From positions 1-5,904 of the forward strand of contig CAJUIO010000156.1 in the NCBI GenBank assembly GCA_910586025.1: 5,904 nt of DNA, read 5' to 3'. The notes below the pieces were generated by a model. That model was not told the origin of the DNA. It was given only the letters and a program-made list of their open reading frames with translations, and made no database searches. Made by a program: the position numbers and the translations under genes. Origin of the DNA: an uncultured Lachnospiraceae bacterium (GTDB taxonomy: Bacteria > Bacillota > Clostridia > Lachnospirales > Lachnospiraceae). This document shows, in pieces, positions 1-5,138 of this stretch (the first letter of the stretch is position 1; each line of letters begins with the position of its first letter).

Positions 1-26
1 GCAAGGAAATCTTGTCAAATCCCGTT

Positions 27-40
27 TGTCGAATGTCGAA
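27..40 (+). promoter_or_regulatory. Two tandem Spo0A-box-like sites (TGTCGAA x2)
   Basis: TGTCGAA occurs at 27-33 and again directly adjacent at 34-40. A one-mismatch copy, TGTCAAA, lies at 13-19 in the same 7-bp register. The known 0A box for the sporulation regulator Spo0A is TGNCGAA, so both copies are exact. Well-studied tandem sites such as abrB space boxes about 10 bp apart, whereas these are 7 bp apart, which weakens the case. The target is unclear: it could be a gene to the left of the window or a transcript reading into the structured region at 123-241. Confidence 0.35.
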
Positions 41-82
41 TTGGGTGGGGTAAAAGTCATCAAAATCTCACAGCGGCACATA

Positions 83-103
83 AGGCGCTAAAACAAAGCG
101 CCT
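83..103. repeat. Perfect 7-bp hairpin
   Basis: AGGCGCT at 83-89 and AGCGCCT at 97-103 are exact reverse complements separated by a 7-nt A-rich loop. No T-run follows on the + strand, so it is not a canonical terminator in that direction. On the - strand it is followed by TATGTG, also not a terminator tail. It may be part of a larger folded transcript or a leftover of an upstream gene's 3' end. Confidence 0.4.
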
Positions 104-122
104 AAACACCGGCGGCTCAAAA

Positions 123-241
123 GTGCCTTGCTTGTGATTTGTTTCTGTTGTAAGGCGGGCTTCGGAAGAGCCCCCTTCGCAGCAGTTTGCCAAAGAGGCT
201 GACGGCTGTCAGTGAAAGTTACTTGGATGGGAGGAAGGCAC
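123..241 (+). ncRNA. Candidate structured RNA (three-way junction), unidentified
   Basis: The stretch folds by hand into a closed structure. A closing stem pairs GTGCCTT (123-129) with AAGGCAC (235-241). Arm 1 pairs 145-150 with 180-185, 152-155 with 174-177 and 157-162 with 168-173, with a single bulged C at 156 and a 5-nt loop. Arm 2 pairs CCAAAG (190-195, one A bulged) with CTTGG (222-226) and is capped by the hairpin CTGAC/GTCAG (199-203/208-212). Two of the arm 1 pairs, 148-182 and 162-168, are U-G and would be A-C on the other strand, which favours the + strand. I do not recognise a known riboswitch, SRP RNA, 6S RNA or tmRNA signature. No promoter or T-tract terminator clearly delimits it. 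It may be a standalone RNA, a leader or a chance fold. Confidence 0.33.
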
Positions 242-245
242 AAAT

Positions 246-274
246 TTGACAATATCAGGAAGCTTTTGTAAAAT
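246..274 (+). promoter_or_regulatory. Sigma-A promoter of the isomerase-like gene
   Basis: A perfect -35 TTGACA (246-251) is followed after 17 bp by TAAAAT (269-274), one base from the -10 consensus. Transcription would start near 281, giving a leader of about 80 nt before the ATG at 363. The TTG of the -35 box is also the first in-frame TTG of the downstream open frame, so an annotation extended to 246 would be reading promoter as protein. Confidence 0.75.
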
Positions 275-310
275 ATATGATAAAGTCTCTGTACGGGACA
301 GAAAGGAGAA

Positions 311-350
311 GCCGTTACACCGCTCGCTTCGAGCGAGATGCTGTGATGGC
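311..350 (+). repeat. 40-nt leader hairpin between two SD-like sequences
   Basis: In the RNA, GCCGUUAC (311-318) pairs with GUGAUGGC (343-350) over eight positions, two of them G-U. The inner hairpin CGCTCG/CGAGCG (321-326/330-335) has a CTT loop. The hairpin sits just after a strong SD-like AAAGGAG (302-308) that has no start codon at normal distance, and just before AAGGTGG (353-359), which serves the ATG at 363. The 18 bases at 301-318 match the pta ribosome-site region at 2652-2669 in 16 positions. It could modulate translation or be an inserted palindromic repeat. Confidence 0.5.
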
Positions 351-362
351 ACAAGGTGGATT

Positions 363-1199
363 ATGAAGATAGGAATTCGTCTGCACGACATGAGGAATTT
401 ACCCTTAAATGAAAGACTGGATGAGGTGAACAGGCAGGGATTTACCTGTGTGCATCTTGCTTTATCCAAGGTGATCAAGGACGGGCCCACGGGTCCGGAG
501 GCGCTGACACCCGGTTATGCCATGCATCTGAGGAGAATGTTTGATGACAAGAAAATTGACATTGCGGTGCTCGGCTGTTATCTGAATCTGGCAAATCCCA
601 ATGCGGAGAGCCTTAAGGAAATAACAGATCAGTATAAGGCGCACATCCGATTCGCATCTCTTCTGGGCTGTGGCGTGGTGGGCACAGAGACGGGTGCCCC
701 CAATGAGGAGTACAGGCCGGAGACTGCCTGCCGCAGTAAGGAGGCGCTGGTAACATTCATCAACAATCTGCGGCCCGTGGTGGAGTATGCCGAAAAAATG
801 GGAGTGATCCTTGCCATTGAACCGGTGCGCAGGCATATCGTATATGATGCGGGGAGAGCGAGGGAGGTTCTGGATCAGATCGATTCCCCGAATCTGCAGA
901 TCATTCTTGATCCGGTTAATCTTCTGGATCTGGATAACTATGAACGGCAGAAGGAGGTCGTGGAGGAGGCAATTGATCTTCTGGGAAAGGATGTTGCGGT
1001 CGTACATATCAAGGATTATCTGATAAAGGGTGACAAGCTGATCAACGCCGCGGCCGGAACGGGAAGGATGGATTATACCGCTCTCATGAAATTCATCAAA
1101 GCAAGAAAGCCGTATATACACGCAACGCTGGAGGATACGCTTCCGCTCAATGCCGTGCAGGCCAGGGAGCATATTCAGAAGCTTTGGAAGGAAGCCTAG
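363..1199 (+). CDS. Sugar phosphate isomerase/epimerase-like TIM-barrel protein
   Basis: A 278-residue protein of the xylose-isomerase-like TIM-barrel superfamily (AP endonuclease 2 fold; relatives include IolE, hydroxypyruvate isomerase and tagatose/psicose epimerases). These cytosolic enzymes usually bind a divalent metal and isomerise sugars or sugar acids. The first strand is MKIGIRLHD at the N terminus. Likely metal-site positions are Glu153 in LAIEPV, Asp183 in ILDPVN, His215 in VVHIKDY and Glu257 in TLED; a GTGRMDY loop is at 232-238. The substrate cannot be read from sequence. I chose ATG 363 because the barrel begins there and AAGG (353-356) lies 6 nt upstream. A TTG at 246 would add 39 residues resembling nothing in the family and would overlap the promoter. 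The gene appears monocistronic and is convergent with tmcAL. Confident of the superfamily, not of the function. Confidence 0.88.
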   Translation: MKIGIRLHDMRNLPLNERLDEVNRQGFTCVHLALSKVIKDGPTGPEALTPGYAMHLRRMFDDKKIDIAVLGCYLNLANPNAESLKEITDQYKAHIRFASLLGCGVVGTETGAPNEEYRPETACRSKEALVTFINNLRPVVEYAEKMGVILAIEPVRRHIVYDAGRAREVLDQIDSPNLQIILDPVNLLDLDNYERQKEVVEEAIDLLGKDVAVVHIKDYLIKGDKLINAAAGTGRMDYTALMKFIKARKPYIHATLEDTLPLNAVQAREHIQKLWKEA

Positions 1200-1214
1200 G
1201 GCGCTTGTGCGCCC
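1199..1214 (+). terminator. GC-rich hairpin after the isomerase-like gene, possible terminator
   Basis: GGGCGC (1199-1204) and GCGCCC (1209-1214) are perfect arms around a TTGT loop. The stem begins at the last base of the stop codon and is followed by GTTTGTCAC, a poor T-tract. Position and stability fit a transcription terminator for the + strand gene, but the weak tail makes this uncertain. In the - direction no T-run follows. Confidence 0.45.
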
Positions 1215-1221
1215 GTTTGTC

Positions 1222-1233
1222 ACGGCATGCCGT
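1222..1233. repeat. Perfect 12-bp palindrome in the convergent gap
   Basis: ACGGCATGCCGT reads identically on both strands and lies between the convergent 3' ends of the isomerase-like gene and tmcAL. No T-tract follows on either strand. It may assist transcription ending from either side or be a protein-binding site; nothing further can be said. Confidence 0.4.
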
Positions 1234-1259
1234 AGCCTTCCGCCTTTCTCCGTCCGTGT

Positions 1260-2498
1260 TTACTCTATGATAACGGGAGACTGACGGTACTCGCTGACGG
1301 CGGGCATCCGCTTATATTTCCGGGAATACACTGATTCGTAGATGTCGCCTGCAAGAACATCCTGACGCAGCATGGAAAGGGCGCTTTCTCCTTCGGATCC
1401 TCTTTTTTCAAACAGGGACGGTGCATCCGCAAGCTTGCTGACAAGAGGGATGGAGCTGTTTTTCTTGATGGCGGAAAGAAGCGGTGCGCAGTCTCTTCGG
1501 AAGCCGAGAAGCCTTGCATAGGGGACGGACAGCTCCCTCGTGCAAAAGGGATCCCGGAAGGCAGCCGGTGTCCGGACATCCAAAAAGATGTGCATCAGGA
1601 TCCGGCTGATTCTGGTGTAAGTGACATCCTTTGATTTGAGAAGAGCGCAGAAGTCCGTAAAACAGGTGAACCTCGTAATGTTTTTGATGATTTTGTCCGA
1701 TATTTCCCGGCTGCAGTCCAGATACTGGAAAAATCCGTTTTCCTGTTCCATGAGAAGCCTGTAGTGAAGAAGGGCGGAAAAATCATCCGCAGTCAGAAAA
1801 TGTCCGGGATAATTTTCTTCCACCCCGCTAAGCCCGCGCTCTATGGCGTTCCGGATGGCGGAGGCGGAGCTAAAGCCCGAGGAGTCGCTGTTCAAAGCCG
1901 TATCGTGGTAGGAATTGCCCTGACGCTTCAGGGTGATGGGACGGATCCGGCTTTTTTGGGCAAGCAGGGATTTGCAGTATTCCAGCGCCAGAATATTGTT
2001 CGGTGCGGTAAGCACCCGCCCTGCGGCTTCCCTGTCAGCAGGCCGGCAAAGCGCGAGGATGGCGCGGCTTCTTGCGGCGGGAAAAGAAAGGCCTTGCCGA
2101 AGAAGGCAGGAGAGGGAATCCTGATACCCGGATGGGGAGGAGAGGATCAGGTCCGCACAAAACAGGATGGGGGAAAGCTCTCCCTCCTCGCTCCCGAAGG
2201 AGAGAAAATCCACCGTTCCAAGGCGGTCAAGGAGCCTGACTCCTCCCTGGGCAAAAAATTCCGCACTGGATAAAGCGTAGAGAACCGGCAGTTCTATGAC
2301 CGCATCGGCACCCTCGAGAAGAGCCATGCGGGTCCTGATATATTTGTTATAGATGGCCGGAGCCCCTCTCTGGACGAAATCTCCGCTCATCACAGCCAGA
2401 ACATAATCTGCGCCGGTGAGACGGCGGGTCTGCTCGATCTGATATCTGTGCCCTGTGTGAAAGGGGTTGTACTCGGCTATGACTGCGGCTGTTTTCAT
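1260..2498 (-). CDS. tmcAL: tRNA(Met) cytidine acetate ligase TmcAL (YlbM family)
   Basis: A 412-residue protein, close to the roughly 415 residues of B. subtilis TmcAL (formerly YlbM, DUF795). TmcAL activates acetate with ATP and transfers the acetyl group to the wobble cytidine of elongator tRNA-Met, forming N4-acetylcytidine. The nucleotidyltransferase fold is shown by AEYNPFHTGH at 8-17 (HxGH motif), MSGDFVQRGAPA at 37-48, VIELP at 67-71, FGSEEGE at 101-107, PNNILALEY at 166-174, KRQGNSYHD at 191-199 and SSASAIRNAI at 210-219, a second nucleotide-site-like motif. The start has GAAAGGA at 2508-2514 (complement strand), about 9 nt upstream. It is divergent from pta across 169 bp. I see no convincing promoter of its own in that gap; an A/T-rich stretch offers only weak -10 candidates. 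The gene looks intact. Confidence 0.93.
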   Translation of the reverse strand: MKTAAVIAEYNPFHTGHRYQIEQTRRLTGADYVLAVMSGDFVQRGAPAIYNKYIRTRMALLEGADAVIELPVLYALSSAEFFAQGGVRLLDRLGTVDFLSFGSEEGELSPILFCADLILSSPSGYQDSLSCLLRQGLSFPAARSRAILALCRPADREAAGRVLTAPNNILALEYCKSLLAQKSRIRPITLKRQGNSYHDTALNSDSSGFSSASAIRNAIERGLSGVEENYPGHFLTADDFSALLHYRLLMEQENGFFQYLDCSREISDKIIKNITRFTCFTDFCALLKSKDVTYTRISRILMHIFLDVRTPAAFRDPFCTRELSVPYARLLGFRRDCAPLLSAIKKNSSIPLVSKLADAPSLFEKRGSEGESALSMLRQDVLAGDIYESVYSRKYKRMPAVSEYRQSPVIIE

Positions 2499-2579
2499 GG
2501 TGTATCATCCTTTCTGTGCTGTGTATCTAATTTACCACAGATGTATGAAAATTTACACAATTTTTTTACCGGTTAATAC

Positions 2580-2608
2580 TTGTCTCAACGGTTCCTATGA
2601 GCTATAAT
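2580..2608 (+). promoter_or_regulatory. pta promoter
   Basis: TATAAT at 2603-2608 is a perfect -10. Exactly 17 bp upstream is TTGTCT (2580-2585), a 4-of-6 match to the -35 consensus. A T-rich run at 2559-2567 just upstream could act as an UP element. The start point would fall near 2615, leaving a leader of about 53 nt. A second TATAAA at 2613-2618 is a weaker alternative. Confidence 0.65.
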
Positions 2609-2620
2609 TTTTTATAAATA

Positions 2621-2634
2621 TGTAAGCGTTTACA
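2621..2634 (+). promoter_or_regulatory. Catabolite-response element (cre) for CcpA
   Basis: TGTAAGCGTTTACA matches the 14-base cre consensus TGWAANCGNTNWCA at every position and has perfect TGTAA/TTACA outer arms. It begins about 6 bp past the predicted pta start point, roughly +7 to +20. Sites downstream of a promoter usually mediate CcpA repression or roadblock, whereas B. subtilis pta and ackA are activated from upstream sites. CcpA is a well-characterised regulator in Bacillota; its presence in this organism is inferred. Confidence 0.7.
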
Positions 2635-2667
2635 CGCCTATGCCAAACATCGAAAGGAGAAGCTGTT

Positions 2668-3669
2668 ATGTCATATATTGATGTCATCAAGGAGAAGGCG
2701 AGGTCAGACAAGAGGACGATTGTTCTTCCGGAAACCACGGACAAGAGAACATTGATCGCTGCATCACATATTATCGAGGAGGAAATTGCGGATATTATCA
2801 TGATCGGGAACAGGGAGAAGATCATGGACGGTGCCACCTGGCTTGAGATCGAGCTGGACGGGGTTGAGATTGTGGATCCCACAGACTGCGACAAGCTGGA
2901 CGAATATGTGAATCTTCTGTATGAGACAAGAAAAGCCAAGGGAATGACTCTGGATAAGGCAAGAGAAATTCTGCTGCATGATTTTCTCACCTTCGGCGTT
3001 ATTATGGTAAAAGCCAATGATGCGGACGGAATGGTGGCGGGCGCCTGCCATGCGACGGCGGACACCTTAAGGCCGGCGCTTCAGATCCTCAAGACGGCCC
3101 CCGGTGTAAAGCTGGTATCCGGATTTTTCCTCATGTGCGTGCCGAACTGCGACTTTGGAGACCACGGAACATTTTTGTTTGCCGACTGCGGGCTGAATCA
3201 GGATCCCACGGCGGAAGAGCTCGCCGCAATCGCAGATTCCTCCGCAAGAAGCTTTAAGAGCCTTGTGGGAAGCAAGCCTATTATTGCCATGCTCTCGCAT
3301 TCCACCAAGGGAAGCGCAAAGCATGAGATGGTCAGCAAGGTAGTGGAGGCCACCAGGATTGCCCACGAGCTCTATCCGGGCCTTACGCTGGACGGCGAGC
3401 TTCAGCTTGATGCCGCACTGGTTCCCTCCGTTGCCAAATCCAAGTCCCCGGGAAGCGAAGTGGCGGGCAAGGCGAATGTCCTGATTTTCCCCAATCTGGA
3501 TGCGGGGAATATCGGCTACAAGCTGGTTCAGAGACTGGGACAGGCGGAGGCCTACGGCCCCATGCTTCAGGGAATCGCCAAGCCGGTGAACGATCTTTCA
3601 AGAGGCTGCTCCTGGCAGGACATTGTGGGCGTGGTGGCGCTTACTGCGGTGCAGGCCCAGCTGGCATAA
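2668..3669 (+). CDS. pta: Phosphate acetyltransferase (Pta)
   Basis: A 333-residue single-domain phosphotransacetylase, the usual short-form length, without the N-terminal DRTGG/P-loop extension of long enterobacterial forms. It converts acetyl-CoA and phosphate to acetyl phosphate and CoA in the cytosol. Recognisable segments are GMVAGACHATADTLRPALQ at 121-139, SGFFLM at 151-156, FADCGLNQDPTAEELA at 171-186, SHSTKGSAKHEMV at 210-222, LDGELQLDAALVP at 241-253 and KPVNDLSRGCSWQD at 305-318. Ser311, Arg312 and Asp318 correspond to the Ser309, Arg310 and Asp316 catalytic residues of the Methanosarcina enzyme. ATG 2668 has AAAGGAG (2653-2659) 8 nt upstream. ackA follows 74 bp later on the same strand with no terminator between, so the two probably share a transcript. 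The upstream cre suggests carbon-catabolite control. Confidence 0.96.
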   Translation: MSYIDVIKEKARSDKRTIVLPETTDKRTLIAASHIIEEEIADIIMIGNREKIMDGATWLEIELDGVEIVDPTDCDKLDEYVNLLYETRKAKGMTLDKAREILLHDFLTFGVIMVKANDADGMVAGACHATADTLRPALQILKTAPGVKLVSGFFLMCVPNCDFGDHGTFLFADCGLNQDPTAEELAAIADSSARSFKSLVGSKPIIAMLSHSTKGSAKHEMVSKVVEATRIAHELYPGLTLDGELQLDAALVPSVAKSKSPGSEVAGKANVLIFPNLDAGNIGYKLVQRLGQAEAYGPMLQGIAKPVNDLSRGCSWQDIVGVVALTAVQAQLA

Positions 3670-3680
3670 TGGCTGGCTGT

Positions 3681-3693
3681 TCCTATTATAGGA
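3681..3693. repeat. Short palindrome in the pta-ackA gap
   Basis: TCCTAT and ATAGGA are perfect arms around one T. The loop is too short for an RNA hairpin and no T-run follows, so it is not a terminator. It could be a protein-binding site or chance. An internal TATTAT (3684-3689), 17 bp after CTGGCA (3661-3666), is a weak promoter-like pair that I do not call. Confidence 0.3.
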
Positions 3694-3729
3694 TTCGGAT
3701 GTCAAAAGCCTAATTCACATTAAAGAAAC

Positions 3730-3734
3730 AGGAG
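3730..3734 (+). promoter_or_regulatory. Ribosome site that sets the ackA start
   Basis: AGGAG directly abuts the first in-frame ATG (3735) with no spacer but lies 9 nt before the second ATG (3744). Correct spacing and alignment of the N terminus with known acetate kinases both select 3744. Confidence 0.8.
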
Positions 3735-3743
3735 ATGATAACA

Positions 3744-4940
3744 ATGAATATTTTAGTGATAAACTGCGGGAGCTCATCCCTTAAATTTCAGCTCATCGAC
3801 GCACACAGCGAGCAGCTGATTGCGAAGGGGCTCTGCGAGAGAATCGGTATTGAGGGGAGCCAGATCACCTATGCGCCGGCTGGCGGAAAGAAGCTGGAAA
3901 CAGTAACTCCCATGAAGGATCACACGGACGCAATCCGTCTTGTGCTGGATGCGCTTACCGGCAAAGAGTCCGGTGTGGTAAAAAATCTCGACGAGATCGG
4001 AGCGGTGGGACACAGGATCGTTCACGGCGGGGAGAGCTTTGCCGCCTCCACCGTGATTACGGACGAGGTGATAGAGGCGATTGAATCCTGCAATGACCTG
4101 GCTCCCTTACATAACCCGGCCAATCTGATCGGGATTGAAGCGTGCAGAAAGCTCATGCCGGAAACGCCCATGGTGGCCGTGTTTGATACGGCTTTCCATC
4201 AGACCATGCCGGAGGAAGCTTATCTTTACGGGATTCCCTATGAATATTATGAGAAATACAAGGTGAGACGGTACGGCTTCCACGGAACCAGCCATTCCTA
4301 TGTATCCCGTCAGGCCGCAGGATTATTGGGAAAGGACTATGAGGATCTGAAGCTGATTGTCTGCCATCTTGGAAACGGAGCCAGCGTGTCGGCCGTGAAG
4401 AACGGAAAGTGCGTGGATACCTCCATGGGGCTCACTCCTCTTGAGGGACTTATCATGGGAACGCGTTCCGGCGATCTGGATCCGGCCATCATTGAATTCC
4501 TCTGCAAAAAGGAGGAAAAGAGCGTGGGTGAGATCCTTGGCGAGCTGAACAAGAAATCCGGCGTTCTGGGGCTTTCCGGCGGATTCTCCTCGGATTTCAG
4601 AGATCTTGAGGCGGAGTTTCACAAGGATTCCGAATTTGCGGTGAGAACCATGAAAGCCTTTGCTTACAGGGTTGCCAAATACATCGGTGCCTATACGGCG
4701 GCAATGAACGGCGTGGATGCGGTCTGCTTTACGGCCGGGCTGGGAGAGAACAGCGGATTTATCCGTGAAAAGATCTGCGCTTACCTGGGATATCTCGGCA
4801 TTACACTGGATCCGGAGGCGAACGGCGTAAGGGGACAGGAGCTTGATATCACGACTCCCGAGAGCAGGACCAGAGTGCTGGTGATTCCCACAAACGAGGA
4901 ACTTGCCATCGCAAGAGAGACCTATGCTCTGGTGAAGTAA
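3744..4940 (+). CDS. ackA: Acetate kinase (AckA)
   Basis: A 398-residue acetate kinase of the ASKHA fold, normal for the family. It transfers phosphate from acetyl phosphate to ADP, yielding acetate and ATP, and is reversible. Motifs run in order: MNILVINCGSSSLKF at 1-15, with Asn7, Ser10, Ser12 and Lys14; VGHRIVHGGE at 88-97 with Arg91; PLHNPAN with His123; VFDTAFH with Asp148; RRYGFHGTSH with His180; HLGNGAS at 208-214; MGTRSGDLDP at 238-247 with Arg241; and PTNEE near 385 with the conserved Glu. Positions 7 to 241 coincide with Methanosarcina numbering and the Glu is offset by one, which supports ATG 3744 over 3735. All key residues are present. It lies 74 bp after pta, probably in the same operon. 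No canonical terminator follows; a palindromic region does. Confidence 0.97.
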   Translation: MNILVINCGSSSLKFQLIDAHSEQLIAKGLCERIGIEGSQITYAPAGGKKLETVTPMKDHTDAIRLVLDALTGKESGVVKNLDEIGAVGHRIVHGGESFAASTVITDEVIEAIESCNDLAPLHNPANLIGIEACRKLMPETPMVAVFDTAFHQTMPEEAYLYGIPYEYYEKYKVRRYGFHGTSHSYVSRQAAGLLGKDYEDLKLIVCHLGNGASVSAVKNGKCVDTSMGLTPLEGLIMGTRSGDLDPAIIEFLCKKEEKSVGEILGELNKKSGVLGLSGGFSSDFRDLEAEFHKDSEFAVRTMKAFAYRVAKYIGAYTAAMNGVDAVCFTAGLGENSGFIREKICAYLGYLGITLDPEANGVRGQELDITTPESRTRVLVIPTNEELAIARETYALVK

Positions 4941-5045
4941 AAGCCGTTACTGCTTACTTATAACGCAGCAAAGCTGCGGTGTGTTGACCCTTGCGGCAGT
5001 CGCCGAATGTGCATGCAAGCATGCCCGCTTGGCTCGCTGCCCGCA
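4941..5045. repeat. Palindromic repeat-like element after ackA
   Basis: Immediately after the ackA stop lies AAGCCGTTAC (4941-4950), identical to 309-318. Then comes a hairpin CGCAGC-AAA-GCTGCG (4964-4978). A longer imperfect hairpin follows: TGCGGCAG (4992-4999) pairs with CTGCCCGCA (5037-5045, one C bulged), GCCGA (5002-5006) pairs with TTGGC (5029-5033), and GCATG-CAAG-CATGC (5011-5024) caps it. No T-run follows, so it is not a standard intrinsic terminator, although it may stall transcription or protect the 3' end of the pta-ackA mRNA. It resembles dispersed palindromic repeats of bacterial intergenic regions; copy number cannot be judged from this window. Confidence 0.5.
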
Positions 5046-5063
5046 GGAATAAAAAATTTAGTA

Positions 5064-5092
5064 TTGACAAAAAAGGACACCCTGGTTATAAT
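5064..5092 (+). promoter_or_regulatory. Consensus sigma-A promoter of yceD-rpmF
   Basis: TTGACA (5064-5069) and TATAAT (5087-5092) are both perfect and 17 bp apart, and an A/T-rich stretch (5049-5060) precedes the -35. Such a match predicts strong, growth-linked expression, as expected for a ribosomal protein unit. The start point would be near 5099, giving a leader of about 40 nt. The unit is thus expressed independently of pta-ackA. Confidence 0.85.
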
Positions 5093-5098
5093 TGTTGA

Positions 5099-5124
5099 AG
5101 TGTACGAGTGGGTTTAGAGTGTAC
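5099..5124 (+). repeat. Direct repeat AGTGTAC at the yceD start region
   Basis: AGTGTAC occurs at 5099-5105 and 5118-5124, 19 bp apart, covering the predicted transcription start and early leader. The spacing is near two helical turns, so an operator is conceivable, but the motif is short and no known regulator is recognised. Confidence 0.2.
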
Positions 5125-5138
5125 ATTGGGAGCTTGTT

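Larger units (their letters stand above)
1..245. other. Non-coding upstream region
   Basis: No convincing protein gene lies here or anywhere before position 363. Frame 1 is open from base 1 to a stop at 103-105, about 34 codons, but that length is not significant and the encoded peptide resembles nothing I recognise. What the region does hold is listed separately: tandem TGTCGAA boxes, a 7-bp hairpin, and a longer foldable stretch that ends just before the promoter of the first gene. The 3' end of an unseen upstream gene could lie just outside the window. Confidence 0.6.

Noticed and set aside
1..105. Open frame 1 of about 34 codons at the left edge, as the 3' end of an upstream gene
   Set aside because: An open run of that length is expected by chance fairly often, the peptide is unlike any family I know, and tandem regulatory-like repeats lie within it.
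157..185. CGGAAG and GCAGCAG as the apical part of an SRP RNA
   Set aside because: The order and spacing of the conserved SRP tetraloop and internal loop are not met, and the alternative pairing of this arm is more stable.
462..1223. 253-codon open frame on the - strand across the isomerase-like gene
   Set aside because: It lies opposite a gene with clear TIM-barrel motifs, its translation shows no family features, and long antisense frames are common in balanced-GC coding DNA.
1764..2273. 169-codon + strand frame opposite tmcAL
   Set aside because: It is antisense to a well-supported TmcAL coding sequence and its product is low-complexity, with no domain.
2595..3065. 156-codon - strand frame, serine-rich, opposite the start of pta
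   Set aside because: It overlaps the pta promoter, cre and N-terminal coding region; its composition is that expected from the complement of pta codons.
3735..3743. Upstream ATG as the ackA start
   Set aside because: The ribosome site AGGAG abuts it with no spacer, and starting at 3744 aligns Asn7, Arg91, Asp148, His180 and Arg241 with known acetate kinase numbering.
4992..5060. Intrinsic terminator of the pta-ackA operon
   Set aside because: The hairpin is followed by GGAATAAAAAA rather than a T-run on the + strand, so it lacks the required tail.
5058..5075. TTAGTA near the yceD promoter as a FapR operator
   Set aside because: Only one half-site resembles the FapR box, and the inverted partner is absent.
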